64,000 nucleotides of DNA from Amphiduros pacificus (GCA_949316495.1 OX439011.1:23093995-23157994); one strand, 5' to 3'. Shown: positions 46,801 to 55,500, counted from the stretch's first letter. The notes: a model not told the origin generated them from the sequence alone. Numbers and translations: made by a program.

Positions 46801-49372
46801 ATCATGGTATATTGAAACATGTTTTTATGATTAGTAAATGTTTAATAGAGGTAAACTGAATCATAGTTTAATGAATAAAAAAAAAAATACGTTTTGCAAA
46901 AGTGAATTATGACATTTAAATTGGAATTATGCATGGCACTTACTTTTCTGGGATTTGGGTGCACAGTCTGATTAGAGCAGGGTTACAACCAGTCAACCTC
47001 TGCTCAGCAAAATATTCATCTGTCATCCAGCGATTGCTCATCCCATCCATAACCTTGATACTCTGAAAGCATTTAACACATTGATATACTCCATCCATAT
47101 ACTACACCAAACATCAACAAATACAAATCAAAATAATACTCTAAAATCATTTAATACAATGTGATTTTATGAAACTAAAGGACACAACCTGACTTTTTGA
47201 AACTATAAACTACAACCTAATATATCAAGCATTATTTCCTTTATCCAAAATCAAATTATATTTTCCCAGCTCATTTGAGTTGCCCAATAGACAATTGTCT
47301 TTATTGATAATCTTACTGTTTATTTTTTTTTAATGTGCTTGAAGTATCAGAGTAAAAATCCTAGCAACAGACCTGGACAAACAGAGAGACAGCTCAATAG
47401 CAGATATCAACTTATATAGACTATAAAGCATAAACGAAGACATAGATGATACATAGCATTTAAATATGGCAATCACTGTGAATTGTTGATATCAGTAAGC
47501 AGGTCATGTCTAAAACTCATAAAACCTATTTAATTCAACAGGACAATTTTTCCAAAATTGCTGGCATAATTTTATTATCAATATGATCTGAAAAGTGATA
47601 TATCTTCATAATTATGCAAAATATAGGGTTATATGTTACACAAAGTAACATGTTAACACGTGTATGAAATATACATATATATATGTTGTTTATGAGTGAT
47701 AGATAACTAAACAGCCTGTATTTAATATGGTTGAATGGAGGTCAAGGGTCAATAGGTCAATCTAAAACAGTCTCACATAGACACATACAACAGTTACATT
47801 GATACAGTTTGAGTTATAAACTCAAATGCATGATTCAAAATCGATGTGTAATATTAATTGCAAGTATGAGTTGCAGTGACTTAGATAATTTATATACAAT
47901 CAAAAATGTTTGCCCTTTGTTAAGGTCATTCCAAGGTCAGTGAGTTGATACCACGTTATAACTTGATTTTGGTATTGTAATTTCTTAGCTATATAAAACA
48001 CAAGAACATATACAACAGTTATTTGATTTTGAAGGGAACATTTTCGCCCATTGTCTAGTGCATTGTATCTTGTAAGACAGTGCTATATCTGCTACAGGTT
48101 TATCTCGTCATGATGAAAATTTTGAACATTTTTGCATTTCCAATAATAAAAATGATTGATTATGATAAGAGAAATGCTATTGCCAATTTCGGTACTAACA
48201 TTGACTTGTAAAATTGGAAGAAGAGTGTTGCAACAAAAAAACCCCACCTTTTTAGACTTGTCTTGGGTTTTTTGTTCTTACCTACCTCTGGTTCAGGAAA
48301 GGATACACTCCCATACAGGCAGTACTATATCTGCTACAGGTAAATCTCGTCATTATGGAAATTTTTAACATTTTTGCTGCACTTTCAATAATAAAATTTG
48401 ATTATGAAAAGAAAGATACTACTGCCAATTTCGGTACAAACATTGACTTGTGAAAACCCACCTTTTTGGATTTGGTTTGGGTTTTATGTTCTTACCTACC
48501 TCTGGTTCAGGAAATGATTCACTTCCATACACGTTTTTGATATCTTCCAGGTTATTCCAGGATCCGGTGAAAATATTTGCCAGTTTACTGTGACAAAAAA
48601 GTTCATATTTCCTTTTCTTCAAATCCCACTGCAATAATAAATACATCATTTCCTATTGTTTCACTGTGTCTGAATGTCAATCTTACCATTTTGGGAAATG
48701 TTTTAATAAACTTAGACTTCAGAAGTGAAACGTTGTGGCACCAATGATAGGAAAAATGGATTTTGGTGTAAATGTTGACTGCAAGCTCTAATGAGTTTTA
48801 ATCACGTGAAAAAATAGATTCAGTATTAAAATCAAATGTAAGATAGAAATTATGTTTTATTATCTCCCTAAACTGATTGTAAAACATTAAGGCAAGATCA
48901 TTTGAGTTCAGGCTGATAGATCCCTCTCGATGGTTCAGGTGGAAGGATCAAAAGTTGTCCCTTCAGACTCGTCAGATCCTTCCACCAAAACCATAAATAA
49001 CTAAAAAATAAAAATAGTTCGGCATAGGGATGATCTGCAATAAATTATGCAGAACACTTTCCGGAAGTACCAAGTATGAAATACAGTCAGTGTCCCATTT
49101 TCCAGACGTTTAAAGCATATTTCTATTTTGGTTACATGTCCTTATAATCTTAATCAAATCAGAACAAATTCCATTTTTATTTATCACAAAACTGATGTCT
49201 AAGCAATTGTGTAAATAAATAAATAAATATTCCATTTAAGTAATTGTATAATGATTAGAAGATGAGTTGGTTTTCTGACAATTGTTATCGTATGATATGC
49301 AAATTAGATTGCCTCTGCTTTACCCACCTTATAATCATCTGAAAATGATTCATCATCTGGCATGTCAAGTAT
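23198..49372 (-). CDS. ALOX5-like: Lipoxygenase (ALOX5-like), 13 exons seen, 5' part beyond the window
   Basis: Fe-dependent dioxygenase that adds O2 to polyunsaturated fatty acids. Exons in gene order: 49372-49328, 48628-48500, 47062-46944, 44424-44289, 44008-43913, 41064-40968, 39511-39394, 35444-35291, 28255-28150, 26225-26116, 24691-24524, 23873-23710, 23312-23198. All junction phases agree, giving about 515 residues that align throughout with the catalytic domain of human 5-lipoxygenase as I remember it (for example [74 protein letters not shown]). Iron ligands are all present: His-x4-His (SHLGFTH), His and Asn ([10 protein letters not shown]) and the C-terminal Ile (IPNAISI). The PLAT domain and start codon are not in the window. 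All introns are GT-AG except the last, which is GC-AG. The gene looks intact. Substrate and position specificity cannot be read from this. Confidence 0.95.
23520..23745 (-). repeat. 71-bp tandem repeat copying the end of exon l
   Basis: Two near-identical 71-bp units and an older, diverged third lie downstream of exon l. Each full unit contains GCCCTCAACAGGCAAGT, that is, the exon end with its GC donor, followed by the start of the intron. Confidence 0.85.
23710..23873 (-). CDS. ALOX5-like: Lipoxygenase exon l, 164 bp, ending in a GC donor
   Basis: Acceptor CATTTCAG, donor AACAG/GCAAGT, phase 0 to 2. Encodes [37 protein letters not shown] and [10 protein letters not shown]. Only the GC donor restores the frame to the last exon (AG plus A = Arg). 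Its last bases and donor are tandemly copied 71 bp downstream. Confidence 0.93.
23918..24150 (-). mobile_element. SINE copy lacking its tRNA head
   Basis: The tail and body (GTTTGTTTG, then the ATCACTTTCAACATT block) are present, but the sequence loses homology at about 24150, before the B and A boxes. It lies in the intron between exons k and l. Confidence 0.85.
24524..24691 (-). CDS. ALOX5-like: Lipoxygenase exon k, 168 bp, third His and Asn ligands
   Basis: Acceptor TGATTTTCAG, donor GACAAA/GTAGGA, phase 0 on both sides. Encodes [20 protein letters not shown], then [20 protein letters not shown] and MHGEPPRDK. His and Asn in GHASVN are the third and fourth Fe ligands. Confidence 0.96.
24843..25161. 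mobile_element. piggyBac-like MITE with TTAA ends
   Basis: TTAACCCCTAACGGACGGG at the left and, inverted, TTAACCCCGAAGGGACTAGG at the right. TTAA flanks and CCC ends are the signature of piggyBac-type elements. The inside has no transposase. Confidence 0.5.
25162..25330 (-). other. Open frame of unknown origin
   Basis: The minus strand reads [19 protein letters not shown], then [19 protein letters not shown]. It looks like a piece of a real protein, possibly a retroelement ORF, but I cannot assign it. It lies in the intron between exons j and k and has no splice context suggesting that it belongs to the lipoxygenase. Confidence 0.3.
25361..25544. mobile_element. Foldback element, 69-bp arms
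   Basis: The left arm at 25361-25429 begins TCCGGGCACGGCATACGGG and is mirrored by the right arm at 25476-25544, with a few mismatches. A 46-bp loop separates them. The transcript of this intron could form a long hairpin. Confidence 0.8.
25753..26093 (-). mobile_element. Full-length SINE with long poly(A) tail
   Basis: Complete head with A box (GTGGCGCAGTTGG) and B box (GGGTTCGAACCC). Unlike the others, its tail is a pure T run of about 45-50 on the plus strand, meaning poly(A), in place of (AAAC)n. It ends about 22 bp from the donor of exon j. Confidence 0.9.
26116..26225 (-). CDS. ALOX5-like: Lipoxygenase exon j, 110 bp
   Basis: Acceptor CATTTCTAG, donor ATGAAG/GTAAGC, phase 1 to 0. Encodes [20 protein letters not shown] and [17 protein letters not shown] full-length SINE in the same orientation begins about 22 bp into the downstream intron. 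Confidence 0.93.
26270..26540 (-). mobile_element. Decayed SINE copy with internal 66-bp duplication
   Basis: The tail region (ACACAATAGAGGTTTTATG through GTTTGTTTG) occurs twice in tandem, followed by a degraded body and a head without a usable A box. Confidence 0.7.
26541..27640. other. Intron i-j, no feature recognised
   Basis: Single-copy-looking AT-rich sequence. The short minus-strand frames at 27227-27491 have no motif. Confidence 0.4.
27645..27785. repeat. 14-bp minisatellite
   Basis: About ten tandem copies of GATTTTTCAATTCT with C/T and G/A variants, in the intron between exons i and j. Confidence 0.9.
28150..28255 (-). CDS. ALOX5-like: Lipoxygenase exon i, 106 bp
   Basis: Acceptor TCCACCAG, donor TTACA/GTCAGT, phase 0 to 1. 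Encodes [18 protein letters not shown] and [10 protein letters not shown], matching the DIPYYFYRDDGLLVW region. Confidence 0.93.
28423..29390 (-). mobile_element. 5'-truncated CR1/L2-type LINE, same subfamily as 2.1-6.4 kb
   Basis: The 3' end is (AAT)n then TTTATATAGCGCTAT at the left. The minus-strand reading gives the reverse transcriptase C-terminal part: [45 protein letters not shown], then [20 protein letters not shown] and [19 protein letters not shown]. Homology begins just after the YADD motif. A 24-bp tandem duplication (GGTCTGCTCATGGCGCTTCT) lies at about 28495-28545. At least one stop or frame change separates the pieces. It is located in the lipoxygenase intron between exons h and i, in the gene's orientation. 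Confidence 0.88.
29580..29792 (-). pseudogene. Open frame with CCCH-like zinc finger piece
   Basis: The 70-codon frame ends with [20 protein letters not shown], which fits the last three ligands (Cys-x5-Cys-x3-His) of a CCCH finger; the first Cys is not visible. The C-terminus is KRKFFE. It could be a retroposed gene fragment or part of a mobile element ORF. It sits in an intron of the lipoxygenase and is not part of it. Confidence 0.35.
29910..31790. mobile_element. Candidate Helentron-like element around a 146-bp tandem array
   Basis: The array is preceded by a palindrome-like CAGCCCCTGATGTAATCAGG and a (TATG)n microsatellite, and followed near 31768 by CCAGGGCTGAGGGTTG, which echoes the left side. 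Tandem repeats next to a microsatellite inside a mobile element are known from Helentron-type elements (pearl/CvA in bivalves, DINE-1 in flies). The assignment is inference; I have not located defined ends. Confidence 0.3.
30002..31600. repeat. 146-bp satellite arranged as alternating A/B dimers
   Basis: Eleven units of about 146 bp. Type A has CTTGTCATCGCGATAACTC and GAGTTCGATGGACGG; type B has CCAAGAATCGCAATAACTC and AGATTTGACACAC. They alternate A-B-A-B, a ~292-bp higher-order period. Every unit ends with TTTTCAAGGTCACAGGGACA or a close variant. Type A units also carry TGACCTTGACC just before it. Confidence 0.92.
31858..32092. repeat. 57-bp tandem repeat, four copies
   Basis: Four almost identical units containing TTTCGCACGCCTCACTATCC and CTATCACTAGGACAACACTG. 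Because 57 is 19 codons, both strands stay open; on the plus strand this gives a 19-residue repeat. It directly abuts the ORF1-like remnant. Confidence 0.92.
32100..33125 (-). mobile_element. Retroelement ORF1 remnant: coiled coil plus SGNH/esterase-like part
   Basis: Minus strand 32923-32417: a charged heptad-rich coiled coil ([36 protein letters not shown]) and then [18 protein letters not shown] and [10 protein letters not shown]. It continues at 32374-32123 with [26 protein letters not shown] and [16 protein letters not shown]. Blocks I-L-G-A-x-N-L and D-D-x-H-Y-F-T-E-K-G look like the Asn and Asp-His blocks of SGNH hydrolases, a domain known in ORF1 of CR1-type LINEs. A stop separates the two frames. 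The upstream 33125-32985 region recurs at 1215-1350. Confidence 0.5.
33755..34050. repeat. 15-bp minisatellite, first block
   Basis: Tandem GAGGGAACCTAGAGT units with TTGAGT and AAGAGT variants. It is preceded by a unique header (33670-33755) that is duplicated in front of the second block. Confidence 0.9.
34155..35240. repeat. 15-bp minisatellite, second block
   Basis: About 70 copies of GAGGGAACCTAGAGT. The 15-bp period keeps open frames on both strands (Arg-Glu-Pro-Arg-Val pentapeptide on plus, Phe-Pro-His-Ser-Arg on minus), which I do not regard as genes. The block ends 50 bp from lipoxygenase exon h. Confidence 0.95.
35291..35444 (-). CDS. ALOX5-like: Lipoxygenase exon h, 154 bp, stereo-determining region
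   Basis: Acceptor CTATTTCAG, donor GAGGG/GTAAAT, phase 2 to 0. Encodes [19 protein letters not shown] and [16 protein letters not shown], then RDLEERG. The residue after DK (Ser) sits where 5-lipoxygenase has Ala424. Tandem arrays flank the exon closely on both sides. Confidence 0.95.
35610..36585. repeat. 34-bp minisatellite
   Basis: About 28 copies of GATTGATATAGCCTGAGATT plus CAAGTTACCTTCCT with C/A and T/G variants. It lies in the intron between exons g and h. Confidence 0.95.
36757..39345. repeat. 49-bp minisatellite, ~53 copies
   Basis: Units CATGGCAAGGCTGAGTTTGC, then TTGGCGGAGGTAGTCAGCC and TTCACCTATA. Variants (GGTAGTCAGT, GGAAGGCAGC, AAGCCTGAG) are interspersed, and two units are shortened (CCTACAAGCC). 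The array ends about 50 bp downstream of exon g. Confidence 0.95.
39394..39511 (-). CDS. ALOX5-like: Lipoxygenase exon g, 118 bp, second iron-ligand His
   Basis: Acceptor TTCTCTCAG, donor AACAC/GTAAGC, phase 1 to 2. Encodes [17 protein letters not shown] and [19 protein letters not shown]. The 49-bp tandem array ends about 50 bp downstream of this exon. Confidence 0.95.
40183..40862. repeat. 26-bp minisatellite, ~26 copies
   Basis: Units GAAGAGGGGTGGAGAAAAGC plus AACCCT. As 26 is not a multiple of 3, all three minus frames stay open for about 250 codons. It lies in the intron between exons f and g. Confidence 0.95.
40968..41064 (-). CDS. ALOX5-like: Lipoxygenase exon f, 97 bp, first iron-ligand His
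   Basis: Acceptor TTGTTTTAG, donor CTGG/GTGAG, phase 0 to 1. Encodes [18 protein letters not shown] and [10 protein letters not shown]. The final His is the first Fe ligand; its partner is in the next exon. Confidence 0.95.
41427..41525. repeat. Diverged copy of the repeat at 1765-1960
   Basis: GATGAACTCTTCAGTATTGG, TGTCCAGTCAACATGCTGA and TTGAAAGCTTAAG follow the same order as at 1765-1960. The rest of 41070-41540 shows nothing I recognise. Confidence 0.5.
41547..41625 (-). mobile_element. SINE 3' fragment
   Basis: GTTTGTTTG tail and ATTTTCAACATTATTTCAG only; the body and head are missing. Confidence 0.75.
42295..42614 (-). mobile_element. Full-length SINE with perfect 12-bp target duplication
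   Basis: CTGCTGTATTGA occurs at 42283-42294 and 42615-42626. The head has a mutated A box (GTGATGCAGTTGG) and a B box with changes, so the copy is older than the one at 25.75 kb. Confidence 0.92.
43035..43490. repeat. Short copy of the 16.25-19.26 kb repeat family
   Basis: Left half matches 16250-16500, right half matches 19085-19255, joined by about 30 bp. It therefore lacks the 2.5-kb PHD-bearing segment. Confidence 0.65.
43590..43900. repeat. Second, more degraded copy with (AT)n
   Basis: TCTTCGCTGTCAGGGGTTTA and TAGTCAACCTCACTTTATAC match the previous copy. It contains TGTAACAAACACTGTTACA at the position of the PHD transposon ends and a (AT)n run at 43822-43860. Confidence 0.5.
43913..44008 (-). 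CDS. ALOX5-like: Lipoxygenase exon e, 96 bp
   Basis: Acceptor TTATTTCAG, donor CCT/GTAAGT, phase 0 on both sides, exactly 32 codons. Encodes [15 protein letters not shown] and [17 protein letters not shown], a highly conserved lipoxygenase block. Confidence 0.95.
44289..44424 (-). CDS. ALOX5-like: Lipoxygenase exon d, 136 bp
   Basis: Acceptor TATTCTAG, donor AATT/GTAAGT, phase 2 to 0. Encodes [20 protein letters not shown] and then [12 protein letters not shown], matching LPVTTEMV ... SLEQEV ... IFIVDFELLDGI of 5-lipoxygenase. Confidence 0.95.
44511..44650. repeat. 28-bp minisatellite, ~5 copies
   Basis: GGTCACATGACAGAAGTG followed by ATGTGTCACA or CTGTGTGAAA. Its sequence is unrelated to the 28-bp unit at 49.5-62.7 kb. 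Confidence 0.85.
44911..45010. repeat. ATTGAATCATGGTAT short repeat, left block
   Basis: Degenerate tandem units of about 14-15 bp. The same motif resumes at 46703, so the 45.0-46.7 kb segment interrupts one array. Confidence 0.65.
45590..46702 (-). repeat. 68-bp array, each unit a tRNA T-arm / Pol III B box
   Basis: Sixteen units. On the minus strand each contains GTGGGTTCGACTCCCAC, a perfect 5-bp stem with a 7-base TTCGACT loop, which is a canonical tRNA T-arm and B box (GGTTCGACTCC). One unit has a changed loop (about 46091) and one a changed stem (about 45750). No full cloverleaf and no clear A box are visible. The array lies in the intron between exons c and d. Confidence 0.9.
46703..46870. 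repeat. ATTGAATCATGGTAT short repeat, right block
   Basis: Units such as ATATTGAATCATGGT repeat here about eight times with variants, continuing the block at 44911-45010. Confidence 0.7.
46944..47062 (-). CDS. ALOX5-like: Lipoxygenase exon c, 119 bp
   Basis: Acceptor GCTTTCAG, donor GAAAA/GTAAGT, phase 0 to 2. Encodes [20 protein letters not shown] and IRLCTQIPE; the GCNP-x-L-I-R motif is typical of lipoxygenases. Confidence 0.95.
48070..48545. repeat. Tandem duplication (~0.21-0.24 kb) including the end of exon b
   Basis: The unit ACTATATCTGCTACAGGT ... CCAATTTCGGTAC ... TTCTTACCTACCTCTGG occurs at 48080-48320 and 48321-48545. The right copy includes the true end and donor of exon b; the left copy carries about 33 bp of exon and the same donor. 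Its GCTATATCTGCTACAGG part resembles the core of the SINE family. Confidence 0.8.
48500..48628 (-). CDS. ALOX5-like: Lipoxygenase exon b, 129 bp
   Basis: Acceptor TTATTGCAG, donor CCAGAG/GTAGGT, phases 0 and 0. Encodes [11 protein letters not shown] ... [13 protein letters not shown], the counterpart of the helix with SSWNDFADFEKIF in 5-lipoxygenase. The last 33 bp and the donor are copied downstream at about 48286-48318. Confidence 0.9.
49328..49372 (-). CDS. ALOX5-like: Lipoxygenase exon a (first visible), 45 bp
   Basis: Acceptor TTTTGTAG, donor AAG/GTGGGT, phase 0 on both sides. Encodes [15 protein letters not shown], matching the DLPRDIQFDSEKG segment at the start of the catalytic domain. 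The next upstream exon must lie beyond 62.7 kb or outside the window. Confidence 0.8.
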
Positions 49373-49532
49373 CTACAAAACAAAGACAACTCCTAAACAT
49401 TTACATATCAAGTATCTTTTATTTTTTGTCATTTGTAAGATTTATTGTCGTTTCTATCAATGATAGAAATTAAACCATAGAAAAAAACAGTATGCATTTC
49501 CGAACTGTGTTCATCCAGATCGGGTTATTTAA

Positions 49533-52500
49533 AGAGCTGTGAACAATACTGAGGGCTGGAAGAGCTGTGAACATTACCCAGGGGTGGGATAGCTGTGAAC
49601 ATTACCCAGGGGTGGGATAGCTGTGAACATTACCCAGGGCTGGAAGAGCTGTGAACAATACCCAGGGGTGGGAGAGCTGTGAACATTACCCAGGGGTGGA
49701 AGAGCTGTGAACAATACCCAGGGCTGGAAGAGCTGTGAACAATACCCAGGGGTGGGAGAGCTGTGAACATTACCCAGGGGTGGAAGAGCTGTGAACATTA
49801 CCCAGGGCTGGAAGAGCTGTGAACAATACCCAGGGGTGGGAGAGCTGTGAACATTACCCAGGGCTGGAAGAGCTGTGAACAATACCCAGGGGTGGGATAG
49901 CTGTGAACAATACCCAGGGGTGGGAGAGCTGTGAACATTACCCAGGGGTGGAAGAGCTGTGAACATTACCCAGGGGTGGGATAGCTGTGAACATTACCCA
50001 GGGGTGGGATAGCTGTGAACATTACCCAAGGGTGGGATAGCTGTGAACATTACCCAGGGCTGGAAGAGCTGTGAACATTACCCAGGGGTGGGAGAGCTGT
50101 GAACATTACCCAGGGGTGGAAGAGCTGTGAACATTACCCAGGGGTGGAAGAGCTGTGAACATTACCCAGGGCTGGAAGAGCTGTGAACAATACCCAGGGG
50201 TGGAAGAGCTGTGAACAATACCCAGGGGTGGAAGAGCTGTGAACATTACCCAGGGCTGGAAGAGCTGTGAACATTACCCAGGGGTGGGATAGCTGTGAAC
50301 ATTACCCAGGGCTGGAAGAGCTGTGAACAATACCCAGGGGTGGGAGAGCTGTGAACATTACCCAGGGGTGGAAGAGCTGTGAACAATACCCAGGGCTGGA
50401 AGAGCTGTGAACAATACCCAGGGGTGGGAGAGCTGTGAACATTACCCAGGGGTGGAAGAGCTGTGAACATTACCCAGGGCTGGAAGAGCTGTGAACAATA
50501 CCCAGGGGTGGGAGAGCTGTGAACATTACCCAGGGCTGGAAGAGCTGTGAACAATACCCAGGGGTGGGATAGCTGTGAACAATACCCAGGGGTGGGAGAG
50601 CTGTGAACATTACCCAGGGGTGGAAGAGCTGTGAACATTACCCAGGGGTGGGATAGCTGTGAACATTACCCAGGGGTGGGATAGCAGTGAACATTACCCA
50701 AGGGTGGGATAGCTGTGAACATTACCCAGGGCTGGAAGAGCTGTGAACATTACCCAGGGGTGGGAGAGCTGTGAACATTACCCAGGGGTGGAAGAGCTGT
50801 GAACATTACCCAGGGGTGGAAGAGCTGTGAACATTACCCAGGGCTGGAAGAGCTGTGAACAATACCCAGGGGTGGAAGAGCTGTGAACAATACCCAGGGG
50901 TGGGAGAGCTGTGAACAATACCCAGGGCTGGAAGAGCTGTGAACATTACCCAGGGCTGGGATAGCTGTGAACATTACCCAGGGCTGGAAGAGCTGTGAAC
51001 AATACCCAGGGCTGGAAGAGCTGTGAACAATACCCAGGGGTGGGAGAGCTGTGAACAATACCCAGGGCTGGAAGAGCTGTGAACAATACCCAGGGGTGGG
51101 ATAGCTGTGAACATTACCCAGGGGTGGAAGAGCTGTGAACATTACCCAGGGCTGGAAGAGCTGTGAACAATACCCAGGGGTGGAAGAGCTGTGAACAATA
51201 CCCAGGGGTGGAAGAGCTGTGAACAATACCCAGGGCTGGAAGAGCTGTGAACATTACCCAGGGGTGGGATAGCTGTGAACATTACCCAGGGGTGGAAGAG
51301 CTGTGAACATTACCCAGGGCTGGAAGAGCTGTGAACAATACCCAGGGGTGGAAGAGCTGTGAACATTACCCAGGGGTGGGATAGCTGTGAACATTACCCA
51401 GGGGTGGGAGAGCTGTGAACAATACCCAGGGGTGGGATAGCTGTGAACATTACCCAGGGGTGGGATAGCTGTGAACATTACCCAGGGGTGGAAGAGCTGT
51501 GAACATTACCCAGGGCTGGAAGAGCTGTGAACATTACCCAGGGGTGGAAGAGCTGTGAACATTACCCAGGGGTGGGATAGCTGTGAACATTACCCAGGGG
51601 TGGAAGAGCTGTGAACAATACCCAGGGGTGGGAGAGCTGTGAACAATAGCCAGGGGTGGAAGAGCTGTGAACATTACCCAGGGCTGGAAGAGCTGTGAAC
51701 AATACCCAGGGCTGGAAGAGCTGTGAACAATACCCAGGGCTGGAAGAGCTGTGAACATTACCCAGGGCTGGGATAGCTGTGAACATTACCCAGGGCTGGA
51801 AGAGCTGTGAACAATACCCAGGGCTGGAAGAGCTGTGAACAATACCCAGGGGTGGGAGAGCTGTGAACAATACCCAGGGCTGGAAGAGCTGTGAACAATA
51901 CCCAGGGGTGGGATAGCTGTGAACATTACCCAGGGGTGGAAGAGCTGTGAACATTACCCAGGGCTGGAAGAGCTGTGAACAATACCCAGGGGTGGAAGAG
52001 CTGTGAACAATACCCAGGGGTGGAAGAGCTGTGAACAATACCCAGGGCTGGAAGAGCTGTGAACATTACCCAGGGGTGGGATAGCTGTGAACATTACCCA
52101 GGGGTGGAAGAGCTGTGAACATTACCCAGGGCTGGAAGAGCTGTGAACAATACCCAGGGGTGGAAGAGCTGTGAACATTACCCAGGGGTGGGATAGCTGT
52201 GAACATTACCCAGGGGTGGGAGAGCTGTGAACAATACCCAGGGATGGGATAGCTGTGAACATTACCCAGGGGTGGGATAGCTGTGAACATTACCCAGGGG
52301 TGGAAGAGCTGTGAACATTACCCAGGGGTGGAAGAGCTGTGAACAATACCCAGGGGTGGGAGAGCTGTGAACAATAGCCAGGGGTGGAAGAGCTGTGAAC
52401 ATTACCCAGGGCTGGAAGAGCTGTGAACAATACCCAGGGCTGGAAGAGCTGTGAACAATACCCAGGGGTGGGATAGCTGTGAACATTACCCAGGGGTGGA

Positions 52501-55500
52501 AGAGCTGTGAACATTACCCAGGGGTGGGATAGCTGTGAACATTACCCAGGGGTGGAAGAGCTGTGAACATTACCCAGGGCTGGAAGAGCTGTGAACAATA
52601 CCCAGGGGTGGGATAGCTGTGAACATTACCCAGGGCTGGAAGAGCTGTGAACATTACCCAGGGGTGGGAGAGCTGTGAACAATACCCAGGGGTGGGATAG
52701 CTGTGAACATTACCCAGGGGTGGGATAGCTGTGAACATTACCCAGGGGTGGAAGAGCTGTGAACATTACCCAGGGGTGGAAGAGCTGTGAACAATACCCA
52801 GGGGTGGAAGAGCTGTGAACAATACCCAGGGCTGGAAGAGCTGTGAACATTACCCAGGGGTGGGATAGCTGTGAACATTACCCAGGGGTGGGATAGCTGT
52901 GAACATTACCCAGGGGTGGAAGAGCTGTGAACAATACCCAGGGGTGGAAGAGCTGTGAACATTACCCAGGGGTGGGAGAGCTGTGAACAATACCCAGGGG
53001 TGGAAGAGCTGTGAACAATACCCAGGGGTGGGAGAGCTGTGAACATTACCCAGGGGTGGGATAGCTGTGAACATTACCCAGGGGTGGAAGAGCTGTGAAC
53101 ATTACCCAGGGGTGGAAGAGCTGTGAACATTACCCAGGGGTGGAAGAGCTGTGAACAATACCCAGGGTTGGAAGAGCTGTGAACATTACCCAGGGGTGGA
53201 AGAGCTGTGAACATTACCCAGGGGTGGAAGAGCTGTGAACAATACCCAGGGGTGGAAGAGCTGTGAACATTACCCAGGGGTGGAAGAGCTGTGAACATTA
53301 CCCAGGGGTGGAAGAGCTGTGAACATTACCCAGGGGTGGAAGAGCTGTGAACAATACCCAGGGGTGGAAGAGCTGTGAACATTACCCAGGGGTGGAAGAG
53401 CTGTGAACATTACCCAGGGGTGGAAGAGCTGTGAACAATACCCAGGGGTGGGATAGCTGTGAACATTACCCAGGGGTGGAAGAGCTGTGAACAATACCCA
53501 GGGGTGGGATAGCTGTGAACATTACCCAGGGGTGGAAGAGCTGTGAACAATACCCAGGGCTGGAAGAGCTGTGAACATTACCAAGGGGTGGGATAGCTGT
53601 GAACATTACCCAGGGGTGGGATAGCTGTGAACATTACCCAGGGGTGGGATAGCTGTGAACATTACCCAGGGGTGGAAGAGCTGTGATCATTACCCAGGGC
53701 TGGAAGAGCTGTGAACAATACCCAGGGGTGGGATAGCTGTGAACATTACCCAGGGCTGGAAGAGCTGTGAACATTACCCAGGGGTGGAAGAGCTGTGAAC
53801 ATTACCCAGGGGTGGGATAGCTGTGAACATTACCCAGGGGTGGGATAGCTGTGAACATTACCCAGGGGTGGGATAGCTGTGAACATTACCCAGGGGTGGG
53901 AGAGCTGTGAACATTACCCAGGGCTGGAAGAGCTGTGAACATTACCCAGGGCTGGAAGAGCTGTAAACATTACCCAGGGCTGGAAGAGCTGTGAACAATA
54001 CCCAGGGGTGGGATAGCTGTGAACATTACCCAGGGGTGGAAGAGCTGTGAACATTACCCAGGGCTGGAAGAGCTGTGAACAATACCCAGGGGTGGAAGAG
54101 CTGTGAACATTACCCAGGGGTGGGATAGCTGTGAACATTACCCAGGGGTGGGAGAGCTGTGAACAATACCCAGGGGTGGGATAGCTGTGAACATTACCCA
54201 GGGGTGGGATAGCTGTGAACATTACCCAGGGGTGGAAGAGCTGTGAACATTACCCAGGGCTGGAAGAGCTGTGAACATTACCCAGGGGTGGAAGAGCTGT
54301 GAACATTACCCAGGGGTGGGATAGCTGTGAACATTACCCAGGGCTGGAAGAGCTGTGAACAATACCCAGGGGTGGGAGAGCTGTGAACAATAGCCAGGGG
54401 TGGAAGAGCTGTGAACATTACCCAGGGCTGGAAGAGCTGTGAACAATACCCAGGGCTGGAAGAGCTGTGAACAATACCCAGGGGTGGGATAGCTGTGAAC
54501 ATTACCCAGGGGTGGAAGAGCTGTGAACATTACCCAGGGGTGGGATAGCTGTGAACATTACCCAGGGGTGGAAGAGCTGTGAACATTACCCAGGGCTGGA
54601 AGAGCTGTGAACAATACCCAGGGGTGGGATAGCTGTGAACATTACCCAGGGCTGGAAGAGCTGTGAACATTACCCAGGGGTGGGAGAGCTGTGAACAATA
54701 CCCAGGGGTGGGATAGCTGTGAACATTACCCAGGGGTGGGATAGCTGTGAACATTACCCAGGGGTGGAAGAGCTGTGAACATTACCCAGGGGTGGAAGAG
54801 CTGTGAACAATACCCAGGGGTGGAAGAGCTGTGAACAATACCCAGGGCTGGAAGAGCTGTGAACATTGCCCAGGGGTGGGATAGCTGTGAACATTACCCA
54901 GGGGTGGGATAGCTGTGAACATTACCCAGGGGTGGAAGAGCTGTGAACATTACCCAGGGGTGGGAGAGCTGTGAACATTACCCAGGTCAGGGATAGCTGT
55001 GAACATTACCCAGGGCTGGAAGAGCTGTGAACATTACCCAGGGGTGGAAGAGCTGTGAACATTACCCAGGGGTGGAAGAGCTGTGAACAATACCCAGGGG
55101 TGGAAGAGCTGTGAACAATACCCAGGGGTGGAAGAGCTGTGAACATTACCCAGGGGTGGAAGAGCTGTGAACAATACCCAGGGGTGGAAGAGCTGTGAAC
55201 ATTACCCAGGGGTGGGATAGCTGTGAACATTACCCAGGGGTGGAAGAGCTGTGAACATTACCCAGGGGTGGAAGAGCTGTGAACAATACCCAGGGGTGGA
55301 AGAGCTGTGAACATTACCCAGGGGTGGAAGAGCTGTGAACATTACCCAGGGGTGGAAGAGCTGTGAACAATACCCAGGGGTGGGATAGCTGTGAACATTA
55401 CCCAGGGGTGGAAGAGCTGTGAACAATACCCAGGGGTGGAAGAGCTCTGAACAATACCCAGGGCTGGAAGAGCTGTGAACATTACCAAGGGGTGGGATAG

